Assembly (NCBI RefSeq): GCF_030718935.1
Contig: NZ_CP132194.1
Span: 248,001 to 312,000, forward strand
Source of the DNA: Psychrobacter sp. M13
Lineage (GTDB): Bacteria; Pseudomonadota; Gammaproteobacteria; Pseudomonadales; Moraxellaceae
Length of the DNA: 64,000 nt
Direction: 5' to 3'
Part shown: piece by piece, positions 28,571-38,104 of the stretch
How positions within the stretch are numbered: position 1 is the stretch's first letter
Layout of the letters: each line of letters opens with the position of its first letter
The notes under the pieces: generated by a model
Seen by the model: the letters and a program-made list of their open reading frames with translations, nothing else
Database searches by the model: none
Told to the model about the DNA's origin: nothing
Made by a program: the position numbers and the translations under genes

Positions 28571-30592
28571 ATGAATAATTCTACAGATACCTCGACTAAT
28601 CCCGCAGATACTTCTACAGATAATCTGATTGAACCTTTAGCTGCTGATACAACCGACGTTGATATAATGCCAACAATACAAGCTTCGTCTTATGTCGAAT
28701 CACCATCAGATAGCCATACTTCTGAGAGCAGTCATGATAATAGTCATGATAATAGTCATGAGATTCATAACGCACCGTACGATCATGAGCCTCAAATCTT
28801 AGAAGGCTGCGATACTCTAACTAAGCTTTGGCAACAAGTATGCTTGAGCCGAGGTACTAAAATTGCCCATCGTGAAAAGGACTTTGGTATTTGGCAAAGC
28901 CACAGCTGGTTAGACTACTATCATCGCGGTTGTGATATTGGTATGGCGCTCGTCGAGTTAGGGTTAACGAAAGGCGATACGGTTTCTATCTTGAGTGAAG
29001 ACAATAAAGAGTGGCTCTATTGCGATTTGGGTGTCTGCGCCGTCGGTGGCATACCCAATGGCGTTTACACGACGGACAGTGCTGAGCAACTGGTATATAT
29101 CATCAATGACAGCCAGTCTAAGTTTTTATTCGTAGAAAACGACGAGCAATTGCATAAGTTTTTGGCCGTTCGTGAGCAAATGCCGTCGCTTAAAAAGGTG
29201 ATTGTATTTGATCGAAAAGGATTGCGTAGTCTTGATGATGATGACGTTATTTTCCTCGATGAGTTATACACGCTTGGACAAAGTGCGGATAACGCTTTAG
29301 AGCGCTTTAGTCATTACATTGATCAAAGCACGCCAAATGACGTGCGTACGCTTATCTATACATCAGGTACCACGGGCAACCCAAAAGGCGCAATCCTCAC
29401 GCATGCTAATGTCTTATTTGGGCTAAAAACAAGCATTGAGATGATTGATGTAAAATCGACTGACGAGCAGCTGTGCTTTCTACCTTTATGTCATGTATTA
29501 GAGCGCCTTACCTCCGTTGATCTCCCTATTCATAGAGGATGTATCGTCAATTTTGCTGAGAGTACGGAGACGGTGTTCGAGAACATGAAAGAGGTGTCGC
29601 CAGATTCTTTTACAGCAGTTCCTAGGCTATGGGAGAAGATGTATGCCTCTATTAGCAATATGCGTAGTGATGCCAGTGCCTTTAACGGTTGGGCATTTGA
29701 TCGCGCGTTAGAGGCGGGCAATGAGTATGCTGGTGTCGTAATGGCAGGCAATATACCAACCACAGGTCAAAAGCTTCGCTATCAGTTTTGGGACAAATTA
29801 GTTTTGCACAAAATTCGTGAGATGATAGGAATGTCTAATATCCGTCGTGCTCTCACGGGCGCTGCACCAATATCTTTGGATATCATTCGCTGGTTTCACG
29901 CGATAGGCGTGCCTATTTATGAGGGCTATGGTATGACGGAAAGCTCAGGGGTGATCTCACTGAACACCTCTGATGCACAAAGACCGGGTAGCGTCGGCAA
30001 ACCACTGCCAGGTTGTGAAGTCCGTATCGCTGATAGTGGTGAGATACTGGTCAAAGGCGGTAATGTATTTGCAGGGTACTGGAATAAACCCGAAAAAACA
30101 GCTGAAGATTTGCAAGGTGATTGGTTACATACTGGTGATGTCGGCGAGCTAAAAGAGGGGTTTTTATACATTACAGGCCGTATCAAAGATATCATTATCA
30201 CGGCAGGTGGTAAGAATATTACGCCTGCTGCTATTGAGAGCAAACTTAAATTCTCCCCTTATGTATCGGATGCTGTTGTCATCGGCGATAAGCGTAAATT
30301 TTTGACTTGCCTCATTATGATCGATCAAGAAAACGTCGAAAAATATGCGCAAGATAATCAAGTGATGTTTTCTGACTTTCGCTCGTTATGTCATGCGCCA
30401 GAAGTTATCGCCTTGATAGATGAGGTGGTACAGGCTGCCAATGAGACTTTAGCTCAAGTGGAGACCATCAAACGCTTTCGACTTATCGATGTACTTCTGA
30501 GCCCTGAGGATGATGAGCTGACGGCGACTATGAAGCTCAAAAGAAGTCTAGTTGAGAAAAAGCATCATACGCTCATTGAGTCTATGTATTAA
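28571..30592 (+). CDS. Long-chain acyl-CoA synthetase (FAA1/FadD15-type) inside the ABC transporter operon
   Basis: The ATG at 28571 (not an upstream in-frame start inside livF) follows GGTGATAACT and gives 673 residues. The first 70 residues are Ser/Thr/Asp/His-rich and low-complexity (DTSTNPADTSTD, then NSHDNSHE encoded by a 12-bp tandem repeat), so they are probably disordered. The adenylating core has IYTSGTTGNPKGAILTHAN (about 260), YEGYGMTESSGVIS (about 450), WLHTGDVGEL (about 520) and GRIKDIIITAGGKNITP (about 535). It belongs to the COG1022 long-chain group, which turns fatty or aryl-alkyl acids into CoA esters. Its place between livF and the binding-protein gene suggests it traps the acid the transporter brings in (inference). 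Confidence 0.88.
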   Translation: MNNSTDTSTNPADTSTDNLIEPLAADTTDVDIMPTIQASSYVESPSDSHTSESSHDNSHDNSHEIHNAPYDHEPQILEGCDTLTKLWQQVCLSRGTKIAHREKDFGIWQSHSWLDYYHRGCDIGMALVELGLTKGDTVSILSEDNKEWLYCDLGVCAVGGIPNGVYTTDSAEQLVYIINDSQSKFLFVENDEQLHKFLAVREQMPSLKKVIVFDRKGLRSLDDDDVIFLDELYTLGQSADNALERFSHYIDQSTPNDVRTLIYTSGTTGNPKGAILTHANVLFGLKTSIEMIDVKSTDEQLCFLPLCHVLERLTSVDLPIHRGCIVNFAESTETVFENMKEVSPDSFTAVPRLWEKMYASISNMRSDASAFNGWAFDRALEAGNEYAGVVMAGNIPTTGQKLRYQFWDKLVLHKIREMIGMSNIRRALTGAAPISLDIIRWFHAIGVPIYEGYGMTESSGVISLNTSDAQRPGSVGKPLPGCEVRIADSGEILVKGGNVFAGYWNKPEKTAEDLQGDWLHTGDVGELKEGFLYITGRIKDIIITAGGKNITPAAIESKLKFSPYVSDAVVIGDKRKFLTCLIMIDQENVEKYAQDNQVMFSDFRSLCHAPEVIALIDEVVQAANETLAQVETIKRFRLIDVLLSPEDDELTATMKLKRSLVEKKHHTLIESMY

Positions 30593-30645
30593 TCTATTTA
30601 CCACCACATCAAACTGACAGCGACTTGTTCGCAAGGAGATAAGTA

Positions 30646-31881
30646 ATGAAATGGACATTCAAAATGACGCTAATGGCATTGACCGTTGGCACAATGAGCT
30701 TGGCAGGGTGCAGTAGCCCTGAGAGCACATCACCAGCCGAAGGCTCTGATACTGAGGTCAGCACTTCTACTAGCGATATACCAGTACAAGGCGTCACTGA
30801 TACCGAAATCGTCTTAGGCGGCGCCCTTGATCTGTCGGGTCCATTTGCAGGGTTTGGTAATCCTGCGGTCGCTGGAGCCAACATGTACTTTGATGAAGTC
30901 AATGCGGCAGGCGGCGTTAATGGTCGAAAAATTCGCTATATCGTCGAAGATCATTCATATCAAGTACCAAAGGCTGTACAGGCCGCTAACAAGCTAGTCA
31001 GCCGCGATAAAGTATTTGCTATGCTAATGTCTTTAGGTACACCGCACAATTTGGCCAGCTTCCCTATTATGGATCGCGCCAATGTCCCTAATGTGATGCC
31101 AATCACCTTTGCAAAGCCCATGCAAGAAGAGGGTGCCTTAAATCGCCGTTATACGCTTGGTAGTACTTATTACGACTCAATGAAAATGGGTATGGAGTAT
31201 TTAATTGCCGAAAATGAGGTGAGCAATCTGTGTGTTATGTATATCCCCTCAGATTATGGTGAGGAGACCAATGCCGCTGCTAAAGACATCGCTGATAATA
31301 ACCCTAATGTGACTTTGGTTCAGGCCAGCTCACATCGTCCAGATGAAACAGACTTCTCTGGTGCGATTGCCAAACTAAAAGATGCTGATTGTGATCTGAT
31401 TGCTTTATCTCTAACCATACGAGGCGCTATTACTGCAGTAGGTACGGCAAACGCCATGGGCTGGACTGATGTGAAATTTATCGCCCCTGCAACAGGGTTC
31501 CATCCTGCAGTTGCTGCGGCACCAGGCGGCGCAAGTGAAGGTTTATATGCAGTTTCGTATTACAACGATTTAGCGCTAAGAGCGGATGAGCCTGAAACAA
31601 AAGCTTTTGTTGAGAAGTTCAAAGCCGCAACAGGTGAGGATGTATCAGCAGGCGCTATCTTAGGGTATCTTGCAGCAAAAATTACGGTTGAAGGACTAAC
31701 AGCCGCAGGTCAAGACCTAAATGCCGATACGTTTAATGCTGGTCTTGAGACGGTCAGCTTTGTTGATGGCATTACAGGATCTACCATAGCCATTACTCCT
31801 GAGAGCCATGTTGCAATTAACGACGTTTACCTATCACAAGTAAACAGTGGCGCATGGAAAACCATCACCCAGCTTAAATAA
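30646..31881 (+). CDS. livK: ABC transporter substrate-binding lipoprotein, LivK family
   Basis: This 411-residue protein has a lipoprotein signal (TVGTMSLAGC, Cys22) and a Ser/Thr/Glu-rich linker (about 23-50). The type I periplasmic-binding fold follows: VLGGALDLSGPFAGFGNPAV (about 62-81), DEVNAAGGVNGRKIRYIVED (about 87-106), MSLGTPHNLASFPI (about 125) and MYIPSDYGEE (about 197). It captures the ligand outside the inner membrane and delivers it to LivHM. It is the last gene of the operon, 53 bp after the ligase, with AAGGAG before the ATG and a strong terminator after the stop. The ligand is unknown; the family covers amino acids, amides and various carboxylates. Confidence 0.92.
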   Translation: MKWTFKMTLMALTVGTMSLAGCSSPESTSPAEGSDTEVSTSTSDIPVQGVTDTEIVLGGALDLSGPFAGFGNPAVAGANMYFDEVNAAGGVNGRKIRYIVEDHSYQVPKAVQAANKLVSRDKVFAMLMSLGTPHNLASFPIMDRANVPNVMPITFAKPMQEEGALNRRYTLGSTYYDSMKMGMEYLIAENEVSNLCVMYIPSDYGEETNAAAKDIADNNPNVTLVQASSHRPDETDFSGAIAKLKDADCDLIALSLTIRGAITAVGTANAMGWTDVKFIAPATGFHPAVAAAPGGASEGLYAVSYYNDLALRADEPETKAFVEKFKAATGEDVSAGAILGYLAAKITVEGLTAAGQDLNADTFNAGLETVSFVDGITGSTIAITPESHVAINDVYLSQVNSGAWKTITQLK

Positions 31882-31914
31882 GTACTATTGATATTTAGTC
31901 TAAAAATATTTTAT

Positions 31915-31951
31915 AAATAAGCGGATTGCTAGCCAGTCCGCTTATTTTTTG
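31915..31951 (+). terminator. Intrinsic terminator closing the liv-type operon
   Basis: AAATAAGCGGA (31915-31925) pairs with TCCGCTTATTT (31937-31947) around an 11-nt loop, followed by T residues. It separates the transporter operon from acs. Confidence 0.9.
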
Positions 31952-32229
31952 TGCAACAGACCCTAGATAACCTAACCATCGATTACTCCTGAATGCTTAC
32001 CAATTATAAAAGCCAATGCTTATTTAATAAAAACTAAAGTTAACGAGTTTGACAAGATAGTCGTTTTATAATGACTGGAGAATAGGTATGATAAAGATAG
32101 ATAATGGTTTGATGTGTAACCTCCATGCAAGTTAGGTATAGTGAAAAAGATTTTTTATTTTTTATGCATAACTGCCATTTTGCTTTATAGCCATATTTGT
32201 TGCTATTACTTGATAATAAGGAAACCATT

Positions 32230-34194
32230 ATGAAAATATTCCCTATTTCGGCTGATTTTATTGCCACTGCCAATACCAGCGCTGAACAATACCACGATGA
32301 TTATGAACGCTCTGTTGCCTCATCTAGTACTACTGATGTCTATTGGGCGGAGCGGGCACAAGCTATCGATTGGATCAAAAAGCCAACTATTATAAGCAAT
32401 GTCAATTATGATTTAGACGATTTTCGTATCAAGTGGTTTGAGGATGGACAGCTCAATATTTCAGTTAATTGTCTAGATCGTCATCTAAAAACCAATCCCT
32501 ATAAGCCTGCCATTATTTGGGAGGGTGATCATCCCTCTTCAAACAAAATCATCTCTTTCAAAGAGCTGCATAGTGAGGTTTGCCGTTTGGGTAATGCCAT
32601 GCGCAAACTAGGCGTGCAAAAAGGCGATCGCGTTACGATTTATATGCCGATGATACCTGAAGCTATGATCGCGATGCTGGCTTGTGCTCGTATTGGGGCG
32701 GTACATTCAGTCGTATTCGGTGGTTTTTCAGCGGACAGTTTGGGTAATCGTATTGTAGATAGCCAATCTAAGCTGGTGATTACTGCCGACGAAGGCTTGC
32801 GTGGTAATAAGCACAGCCCGCTCAAGGTCAATGTCGATCGGGCGCTGGACATGGAAGGCACAGAATGCGTCGAAAAAGTTATTGTGGTTTATCGTACAGG
32901 TAACTCTATTCCCATGAGTGGTCGCCGTGATATTTGGTATCATACTTTAGTTGAGAGCGAGAGCGTACACTGCGAGCCTGAGGTTATGAATAGCGAGGAT
33001 CCGCTGTTTTTATTGTACACTTCAGGCTCTACAGGCAAGCCCAAAGGCGTACTACATACTACAGGCGGCTATATCACTTATGCTTTGTCAACCTTTCGTG
33101 ACGTCTTTGATATAAAAGACGATGATGTCTACTGGTGCACTGCTGATGTCGGCTGGGTCACAGGTCATACGTATGCCACTTATGCGCCACTAGCTAATGG
33201 CACCACTACGCTCATGTTTGAAGGTGTGCCTGATTATCCTACTTGGGCGCGAGTAGGCAATATTATTGACAAGCATAAAGTCAGCATTTTATATACTGCG
33301 CCAACTGCCATACGCTCGATGATGAAAGAGGGCAATGACTTTGTCAACGAGTCTGAGCGCTCAAGCCTGCGTCTGCTCGGAACGGTGGGTGAGCCTATCA
33401 ACCCTGAAGCTTGGGACTGGTACTATAATGTCGTCGGTAATGGTAACTGTCCCGTTATCGACACGTGGTGGCAGACCGAAACAGGCGGTATTATGCTGGC
33501 TCCTATTCCAGGTACGGTAGCGCTCAAACCAGGCGCGGCGATGAATCCAATGTACGGTATCGTGCCAGATGTCGTCGATACTGATGATACTATTCTCGAT
33601 GGCCCTGCTCATGGCAATCTAGTCATTAGTAGTAGCTGGCCTGGGCAGATGCGAGGTATTTATAATGATCATCAGCGCTTTTTAGAGACTTATTTTACCG
33701 ACTATCCTGGGCATTACTTCACAGGTGATGGCGTTCAGCGTGATGAGGATGGGCACTACTGGATCACAGGTCGGGTCGACGATGTGCTTAATGTTTCAGG
33801 ACACAGGCTGGGTACTGCTGAAGTTGAGAGCTCAATCGATGCGCATCCGTCTATTGTTGAAGCCGCTGTCGTTGGTATGCCACACGAAATAAGAGGGGTA
33901 GGCATCGCCGCTTTTGTCGTTCTTAGTATGGGAGAGGAGGCAAATAGCAGTTTGAAATCTGAGCTCAATCGTCATGTGCGTAATGAGATTGGCCCTATTG
34001 CTAACTTAGATGCTATCTACATCGTCGATGCGCTACCCAAGACGCGCTCTGGTAAGATCATGCGTCGTATCTTGCGTAATTTAGCCGCAGGTCAATATAT
34101 CGGTCTCGGTGACTTGTCTACTTTAGCAGACAGTTCAGTGATCAATCAGATGATCGAAGTGGTTAAAGCGGAGCGCCGTGCCCATGATTGCTAA
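32230..34194 (+). CDS. acs: Acetyl-CoA synthetase
   Basis: Acs makes acetyl-CoA from acetate, ATP and CoA through acetyl-AMP. The ATG at 32230 has AAGGAAACC just upstream and is preferred to an upstream in-frame start at 32197, giving 654 residues, the normal Acs length. Motifs: [20 protein letters not shown] (about 138), [20 protein letters not shown] (about 260), the acetate-pocket [10 protein letters not shown] (about 410), YFTGDG (about 495), [17 protein letters not shown] (about 517), and [19 protein letters not shown] near the C-terminus with the acetylatable catalytic lysine. The conserved Trp in TWWQTETG indicates acetate rather than longer acids. It is a high-affinity acetate route complementary to ackA-pta in the same window. 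Confidence 0.95.
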   Translation: MKIFPISADFIATANTSAEQYHDDYERSVASSSTTDVYWAERAQAIDWIKKPTIISNVNYDLDDFRIKWFEDGQLNISVNCLDRHLKTNPYKPAIIWEGDHPSSNKIISFKELHSEVCRLGNAMRKLGVQKGDRVTIYMPMIPEAMIAMLACARIGAVHSVVFGGFSADSLGNRIVDSQSKLVITADEGLRGNKHSPLKVNVDRALDMEGTECVEKVIVVYRTGNSIPMSGRRDIWYHTLVESESVHCEPEVMNSEDPLFLLYTSGSTGKPKGVLHTTGGYITYALSTFRDVFDIKDDDVYWCTADVGWVTGHTYATYAPLANGTTTLMFEGVPDYPTWARVGNIIDKHKVSILYTAPTAIRSMMKEGNDFVNESERSSLRLLGTVGEPINPEAWDWYYNVVGNGNCPVIDTWWQTETGGIMLAPIPGTVALKPGAAMNPMYGIVPDVVDTDDTILDGPAHGNLVISSSWPGQMRGIYNDHQRFLETYFTDYPGHYFTGDGVQRDEDGHYWITGRVDDVLNVSGHRLGTAEVESSIDAHPSIVEAAVVGMPHEIRGVGIAAFVVLSMGEEANSSLKSELNRHVRNEIGPIANLDAIYIVDALPKTRSGKIMRRILRNLAAGQYIGLGDLSTLADSSVINQMIEVVKAERRAHDC

Positions 34195-35425
34195 TCATAG
34201 TGCAAGGGCTAGTCATAATGTAAAAACAGTAAAGATCGCTATTATCGGTGGCGGCTTAACAGGCTTAATGACCGCGACCCTACTTGAGCGCGCGCTTGCT
34301 AAGCAACCTAACCAAGCTGATGTGACTAGTAATAATAAAGCAGATATTACTATCTTTGAGAAATCTCGCAGCGTAGGTCGGCTAGCAACTCGCTATCGTA
34401 CTAATAAAGATACTGATGCTAATACTAACACTGATCACGAGGTTAATAAACAGTGGCAATGGGCGTTTGGTGCGCAGTTTTTTACTGCTAAAACAGATGG
34501 CTTTTCGCAGTTCATAGCGCCTTGGTTAGATTCGGGATTATTACAGCCGTGGTGTGCGCAAGTGGTTGAGTTATTACCAGCTTCAGATGACAATCAGCCA
34601 CCTACTATTGATAAAAACGAGCAGTGGGATAGTACTCACGCGCGTTTTGTAAGCACGCCGAAGATGACCAGTTGGGGTCGAGCGCTGGCTGATAATCTAG
34701 CATCTAGTACGGTCAAGTTCAAAACCCGTGTCGCACCTTTAAACGATCAACAGTACAACTCTACTACTAAGAAAACTGAGCTATTCGATGAAGATGGCGC
34801 AAGTTTAGGGCAGTTCGATTGGGTAATCTGTACCGCACCTAATGGACAAGCCATAGAACTGATGGCGGACAGTGGCTTTAGCGAGCAAGCCAAAATCCTC
34901 AAGCCAGAAATGCTGGCATGCTATACCTTAATGTTGGGCTGGGATAATCTTGAGAGCTTACCAGAGTCTTTGAACGCTAAGTCTTTAGATGATAAGTCTT
35001 CTAGCGCATGGGACGTAGCCTATGTGCAAGAGTCCATCCTCGATAGAATATTCGTTGAGCATCACAAGCCTAACCACGAACATATATTGCCTAGCGTCAC
35101 GATTCACGCTGATAATGAGTGGTCTCAGCAGCAGGTGGATGAAGATATTGAGGAGATGACAAGGCAACTATTAGCCGAGGCAAAGCAAGCGTTGAACTGG
35201 AATGACGACACAGCACCTAGCCAAGTAGACTGTCATCGCTGGCGTTTTGCCTCAACGCTAATGCCGTTAGATATCGAAGGTGACGAGAAGCCATTAGGCT
35301 TGCTAATCGATAAAAAGAATCAATGGATCGTTAGTGGCGACTGGTGTGGTCAGGGTAATATTGAAAGCTGTTATCAAATGGCGGTGGAGACGGTTGTGGT
35401 TGTGACTGGGGTACTGGGGAAGTAG
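34184..35425 (+). CDS. Renalase-like FAD-dependent oxidoreductase
   Basis: This flavoprotein of about 413 residues overlaps the end of acs by about 11 bp, so the two are translationally linked. The ATG at 34184 is spaced about 10 nt from GCGGAG; a GTG at 34178 is the alternative. The FAD motif [20 protein letters not shown] opens the protein, followed by [15 protein letters not shown] (about 60-74) and [15 protein letters not shown] (about 95-109), both typical of bacterial renalase-type proteins. The C-terminal [16 protein letters not shown] (about 385) closes the FAD site. Bacterial renalase oxidises aberrant dihydro-isomers of NAD(P)H back to NAD(P)+. Acidic insertions and repeats such as [16 protein letters not shown] (about 75-92) are probably surface loops. 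Confidence 0.8.
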   Translation: MIANHSARASHNVKTVKIAIIGGGLTGLMTATLLERALAKQPNQADVTSNNKADITIFEKSRSVGRLATRYRTNKDTDANTNTDHEVNKQWQWAFGAQFFTAKTDGFSQFIAPWLDSGLLQPWCAQVVELLPASDDNQPPTIDKNEQWDSTHARFVSTPKMTSWGRALADNLASSTVKFKTRVAPLNDQQYNSTTKKTELFDEDGASLGQFDWVICTAPNGQAIELMADSGFSEQAKILKPEMLACYTLMLGWDNLESLPESLNAKSLDDKSSSAWDVAYVQESILDRIFVEHHKPNHEHILPSVTIHADNEWSQQQVDEDIEEMTRQLLAEAKQALNWNDDTAPSQVDCHRWRFASTLMPLDIEGDEKPLGLLIDKKNQWIVSGDWCGQGNIESCYQMAVETVVVVTGVLGK

Positions 35426-35537
35426 GTACTTATCATATTTTTAGATAATTATAATTATAAATTAGATAATTGTTGATGAAATTATTTCTCGGTGCTATGG
35501 TTCGCATTTATATTTTCAACTATTAAGAGTAATATCT

Positions 35538-35714
35538 ATGAAGATGTGGTCAGCGTTCCTTGTCTCTATGCTAATGATGGCGCCAATCATGCAGGCGAAT
35601 GCTAAGAATTATCCTTGTTCTGGTAAGATGAGCGGAGTGTCTCATTGTAAGAATGGCAAGTTTGTCTGTAATAACGGTAAAATTAGTCAGTCTAAAAAAG
35701 TATGTACTGGTTAA
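35538..35714 (+). CDS. Small cysteine-containing exported peptide
   Basis: This 58-codon gene starts MKMWSAFLVSMLMMAPIMQA with a signal peptide (cleavage near ANA|KNY). The mature 35 residues contain four Cys: NYPCSGKMSGVSHCKNGKF, then VCNNG and KKVCTG. The spacing suggests two disulfides and a compact secreted knot. Similar tiny PCSGxxGGVSHCxxGxFxCxDG proteins occur widely in gammaproteobacteria without assigned function. An AAGAG sequence lies 8-9 nt before the ATG. It stands alone between the renalase-like gene and a convergent zinc-ribbon gene, with the near-palindrome at 35801-35826 downstream. Confidence 0.75.
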   Translation: MKMWSAFLVSMLMMAPIMQANAKNYPCSGKMSGVSHCKNGKFVCNNGKISQSKKVCTG

Positions 35715-35800
35715 AGAAGAGTTTGACGTTTAATTAGAAAAGCTACGCTGACTCATGTTATCAGGTGTTTATAAACTACGTTCCGAACTTGCTTCATTTC

Positions 35801-35826
35801 TAATTCCCTCGAATTCGGGGGAATTA
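35801..35826. repeat. 26-bp near-palindrome between convergent genes
   Basis: TAATTCCCTCGAA / TTCGGGGGAATTA is symmetrical with one mismatch. It lies between the small peptide gene (stop 35714) and the zinc-ribbon gene (stop 35854). It may be a shared terminator hairpin, though without a strong T-run. Confidence 0.6.
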
Positions 35827-35853
35827 AAACCCAAACTATATCAATATCATCAA

Positions 35854-36258
35854 CTAATTAACAACCTCACCCTCGACACGCTCCAACCGATCATTTTTAA
35901 CTGAGCTAGTGTAGCCGATGACCCCGCCGATAATCAGTATCGCGCTGACGATAACTAAGAACTTGTCCGTTTTAAAGCCACTTAGCTTGACCAATCCTGC
36001 TCTAACAAATGGCAAGGCCAACGCGCCGCCAAGGATGAGCATTATTGCTGAAATCATCCCGATCTGAAACGCGCCAAGACCTGTGATAATGAACAGCGTG
36101 CCCGTGAGATAAGCCCAAAGCTTGCCTTTTCGCTCAGCCTTATTATCGATGGGCTCAGCTACGACTTTCGCCACGCCGCCACATTTAGGGCATATCGTAG
36201 CATTCGCATTTATACGCTTACCACAGCTCGCACATTCGGTTTTAATAGCCATATTCAT
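35854..36258 (-). CDS. Zinc-ribbon membrane protein of unknown function
   Basis: This protein of about 134 residues begins with a four-Cys zinc ribbon (ECASCGKRI...ICPKCGG, about 6-31), which binds structural zinc. Three hydrophobic segments follow (about 48-62, 66-84, 95-115), so the ribbon faces the cytosol in front of a small membrane domain. Two adjacent ATGs (36258 and 36252) fit better than the TTG further upstream, but neither has a clear ribosome-binding site. Zinc-ribbon/membrane fusions of this size are common and mostly uncharacterised. The possible small-RNA terminator at 36332-36363 lies upstream on the same strand, so the region before this gene might be a long leader. Confidence 0.65.
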   Translation of the reverse strand: MNMAIKTECASCGKRINANATICPKCGGVAKVVAEPIDNKAERKGKLWAYLTGTLFIITGLGAFQIGMISAIMLILGGALALPFVRAGLVKLSGFKTDKFLVIVSAILIIGGVIGYTSSVKNDRLERVEGEVVN

Positions 36259-36331
36259 TGATCGATTTATAAGTTTAATCAACTTTAACTGATTGGTGTT
36301 ACTTGAGCAATTTATCCGTCAAATTTTGGAC

Positions 36332-36363
36332 AAAAAAAGGCCTACAGAAGAAATACTGTAGGC
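36332..36363 (-). terminator. Orphan intrinsic terminator
   Basis: An 8-bp GC-containing stem with an 8-nt loop (36340-36347 with 36356-36363) is followed on the minus strand by a T7 tract (36338-36332). Confidence 0.8.
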
Positions 36364-36484
36364 TGAGGAAAACTGGCTAGACAGCTAAATGAATAGACTG
36401 TGGAATCAGTAGTTACGGCTTATTGTTGTTATTGTTTCTATGATCATTATTATCTTGCACACCTTGTTAACTGAGATAAGGCTC
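36332..36484 (-). ncRNA. Candidate small RNA or attenuated leader upstream of the zinc-ribbon gene
   Basis: A strong minus-strand intrinsic terminator lies at 36332-36363: GCCTACAG and CTGTAGGC as stem, followed on that strand by seven T residues. No minus-strand gene lies between it and pgsA (plus strand, starting 36762), so it must end a transcript that begins in the 400-bp gap. A weak TAATAT -10-like box occurs near 36495-36490, which would give an RNA of about 150 nt. The start is a guess, and no known RNA family is recognised. Alternatively it attenuates the zinc-ribbon gene. The remaining spacer (36500-36761) shows no gene. Confidence 0.45.
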
Positions 36485-36761
36485 AGCTTATATTATTCAA
36501 TCATTTCTTACATCTGCTTACACTTTTCAGTGTACACCTGTATAAGGCTACATTCTCATTGGTATATTTAAAATATATTGTCGATGAATATCACTACTAA
36601 GCGTTAATCCTTATGCGTTGCAAGAGTAGGGGTAGTCGCTGCTACTGTTACTCGTACATAGATGGCATGACGGCATCGATGAAAAATGCTAAGCTAGCAG
36701 CCTTTATGGTATTTTTAGCCTTATATTTATATTCACCCTTTATTATTAGACTGGTTTTGTC

Positions 36762-37436
36762 ATGACCAAAAATATAGATACGCCGCCTTTGCAACCCGTA
36801 CCAAACGATAAAAGCATTTTTAATCTGCCGAACAATTTAACGATTGCGCGTATTTTGATGATTCCCCTATTTGTAGCAATAGCCTACTGGCCGCCCGCTA
36901 TGGGCATTGGACAGGCTGCGATCTCAGATAATGTTATCGCGCGAGTAGGGATGAGCGAGTTTAGCGATAGCTTATTGCGTCATTTACTATTGACAGGCGT
37001 CTTTATCATTGCCGCTATTACCGACTGGCTCGATGGCTATTTTGCGCGCAAGCTTAACGTCATGTCAGCCTTTGGACGCTTTTTAGATCCAGTCGCTGAT
37101 AAGTTAATGGTCGCAGCGGCGCTGATAATCTTAGTACAGTGGCATCCCAATATCATCATGGCGATAGCAGCTATCGTGATTATCTCGCGTGAGATTGCCG
37201 TATCGGCACTGCGTGAATGGATGGCGGAGCTGGGCAATCGTACTAGCGTTGCAGTCTCTTATGTGGGCAAGCTCAAGACTACTTTTCAGATGATTGCAAT
37301 TACCGTGCTGTTATTGAACTGGGAGTCGCTTGAGCTAATTGGTTACGGTCTAATGGTAGCAGCAGTCGTGCTAACATTATGGTCGATGTTTATTTATCTC
37401 AAGGCCGCTTGGCCTTATCTTAAGCAGAGTGGCTAG
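36762..37436 (+). CDS. pgsA: CDP-diacylglycerol-glycerol-3-phosphate 3-phosphatidyltransferase
   Basis: PgsA makes phosphatidylglycerol-phosphate from CDP-diacylglycerol and glycerol-3-phosphate in the inner membrane. The 224-residue protein starts with about 20 soluble residues, then NLPNNLTIARILMIPLF. It carries the CDP-alcohol phosphatidyltransferase signature D-G-x2-A-R-x8-G-x3-D-x3-D (DGYFARK...GRFLDPVADK, about 93-115), complete with all metal-binding aspartates. About five hydrophobic helices are visible. An insertion between the first and second helices (about 48-68, GIGQAAISDNVIARVGMSEF) is longer than in E. coli. A terminator follows at 37459-37495. Confidence 0.94.
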   Translation: MTKNIDTPPLQPVPNDKSIFNLPNNLTIARILMIPLFVAIAYWPPAMGIGQAAISDNVIARVGMSEFSDSLLRHLLLTGVFIIAAITDWLDGYFARKLNVMSAFGRFLDPVADKLMVAAALIILVQWHPNIIMAIAAIVIISREIAVSALREWMAELGNRTSVAVSYVGKLKTTFQMIAITVLLLNWESLELIGYGLMVAAVVLTLWSMFIYLKAAWPYLKQSG

Positions 37437-37458
37437 TTTATAGCTATATTGAATAACA

Positions 37459-37495
37459 AAAAATGCCAGTAAGCATGTCGCTACTGGCATTTTTA
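37459..37495. terminator. Bidirectional intrinsic terminator between pgsA and the PPOX gene
   Basis: AAAATGCCAGTA (about 37460-37471) pairs with TACTGGCATTTT (37482-37493) around a 10-nt loop. It has an A-run on the left and a T-run on the right, so it serves the convergent genes on both sides. Confidence 0.88.
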
Positions 37496-37524
37496 TTGGC
37501 TAAATTTAAATAACTTACTACAGA

Positions 37525-38019
37525 TTATAGCTCAATCTTAAAGGTCTCACCGATATCTTCAGCGGTTTTACCATCTTGGACTGCTGCTACTACCATCTTA
37601 AACATATTTACGGTTGAGCTACCGCTAATCCAACATTCTACGCCATGCGGGACGACTTTGATAAGTTGTACGTTTTCATCGTCTTGACCATGCTCAAAAA
37701 ATGCATTGTACACAGGTGACCACAGCTCTTCCAGTCTAGCTTTATCAGCAGGTAGCTCTGCATTGGCGCTAACAGAGACGTAGTTCTTCTCATCTTGAGT
37801 AGCATAAGATAGGCCGATCTTTTTGTTATCCTGAATGTCTTTGACAACATCTGATGTTTTGTCACCAATAAACCAAATCTCTTTACCACCGATACTGGTT
37901 TCACTGGTTGTCATCGGCCAAGCATGCAGATCACCTTTACTATTGACGGTGGTCATCATGGCAAATTTTACATCTTTTACGATTGCTTGTACTTTATCGA
38001 TATTATCTTGCTTACTCAT
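37525..38019 (-). CDS. PPOX-fold general stress protein, copy A
   Basis: This 164-residue single-domain split-barrel protein belongs to the pyridoxamine-5'-phosphate-oxidase-like general stress family (YdaG / GSP26 type). Visible features are KDVKFAMMTTVNSKGDLHAW (about 16-35), EIWFIGDKTSDVVKDI (about 48-63), IGLSYATQDEKNYVSVSANA (about 68-87) and the C-terminal ECWISGSS. Such proteins bind FMN, F420 or heme-like ligands weakly and are induced under stress; the reaction is unknown. It is about half identical to the next gene upstream (38105-38602), clearly a tandem duplicate. An AAGGATAAA sequence precedes its ATG. Confidence 0.8.
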   Translation of the reverse strand: MSKQDNIDKVQAIVKDVKFAMMTTVNSKGDLHAWPMTTSETSIGGKEIWFIGDKTSDVVKDIQDNKKIGLSYATQDEKNYVSVSANAELPADKARLEELWSPVYNAFFEHGQDDENVQLIKVVPHGVECWISGSSTVNMFKMVVAAVQDGKTAEDIGETFKIEL

Positions 38020-38104
38020 ATATTTATCCTTTTATTAACAGTACTAAAATTATTTTGTTTATCTTATTTTGGACTTGCTGGTTTTAGATTTATTACTTTA
38101 ATTA

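Noticed and set aside
28730-28770. Short tandem repeats considered as a CRISPR-like array
   Set aside because: Units are 12 bp, contiguous and in frame inside a coding sequence; no spacers.
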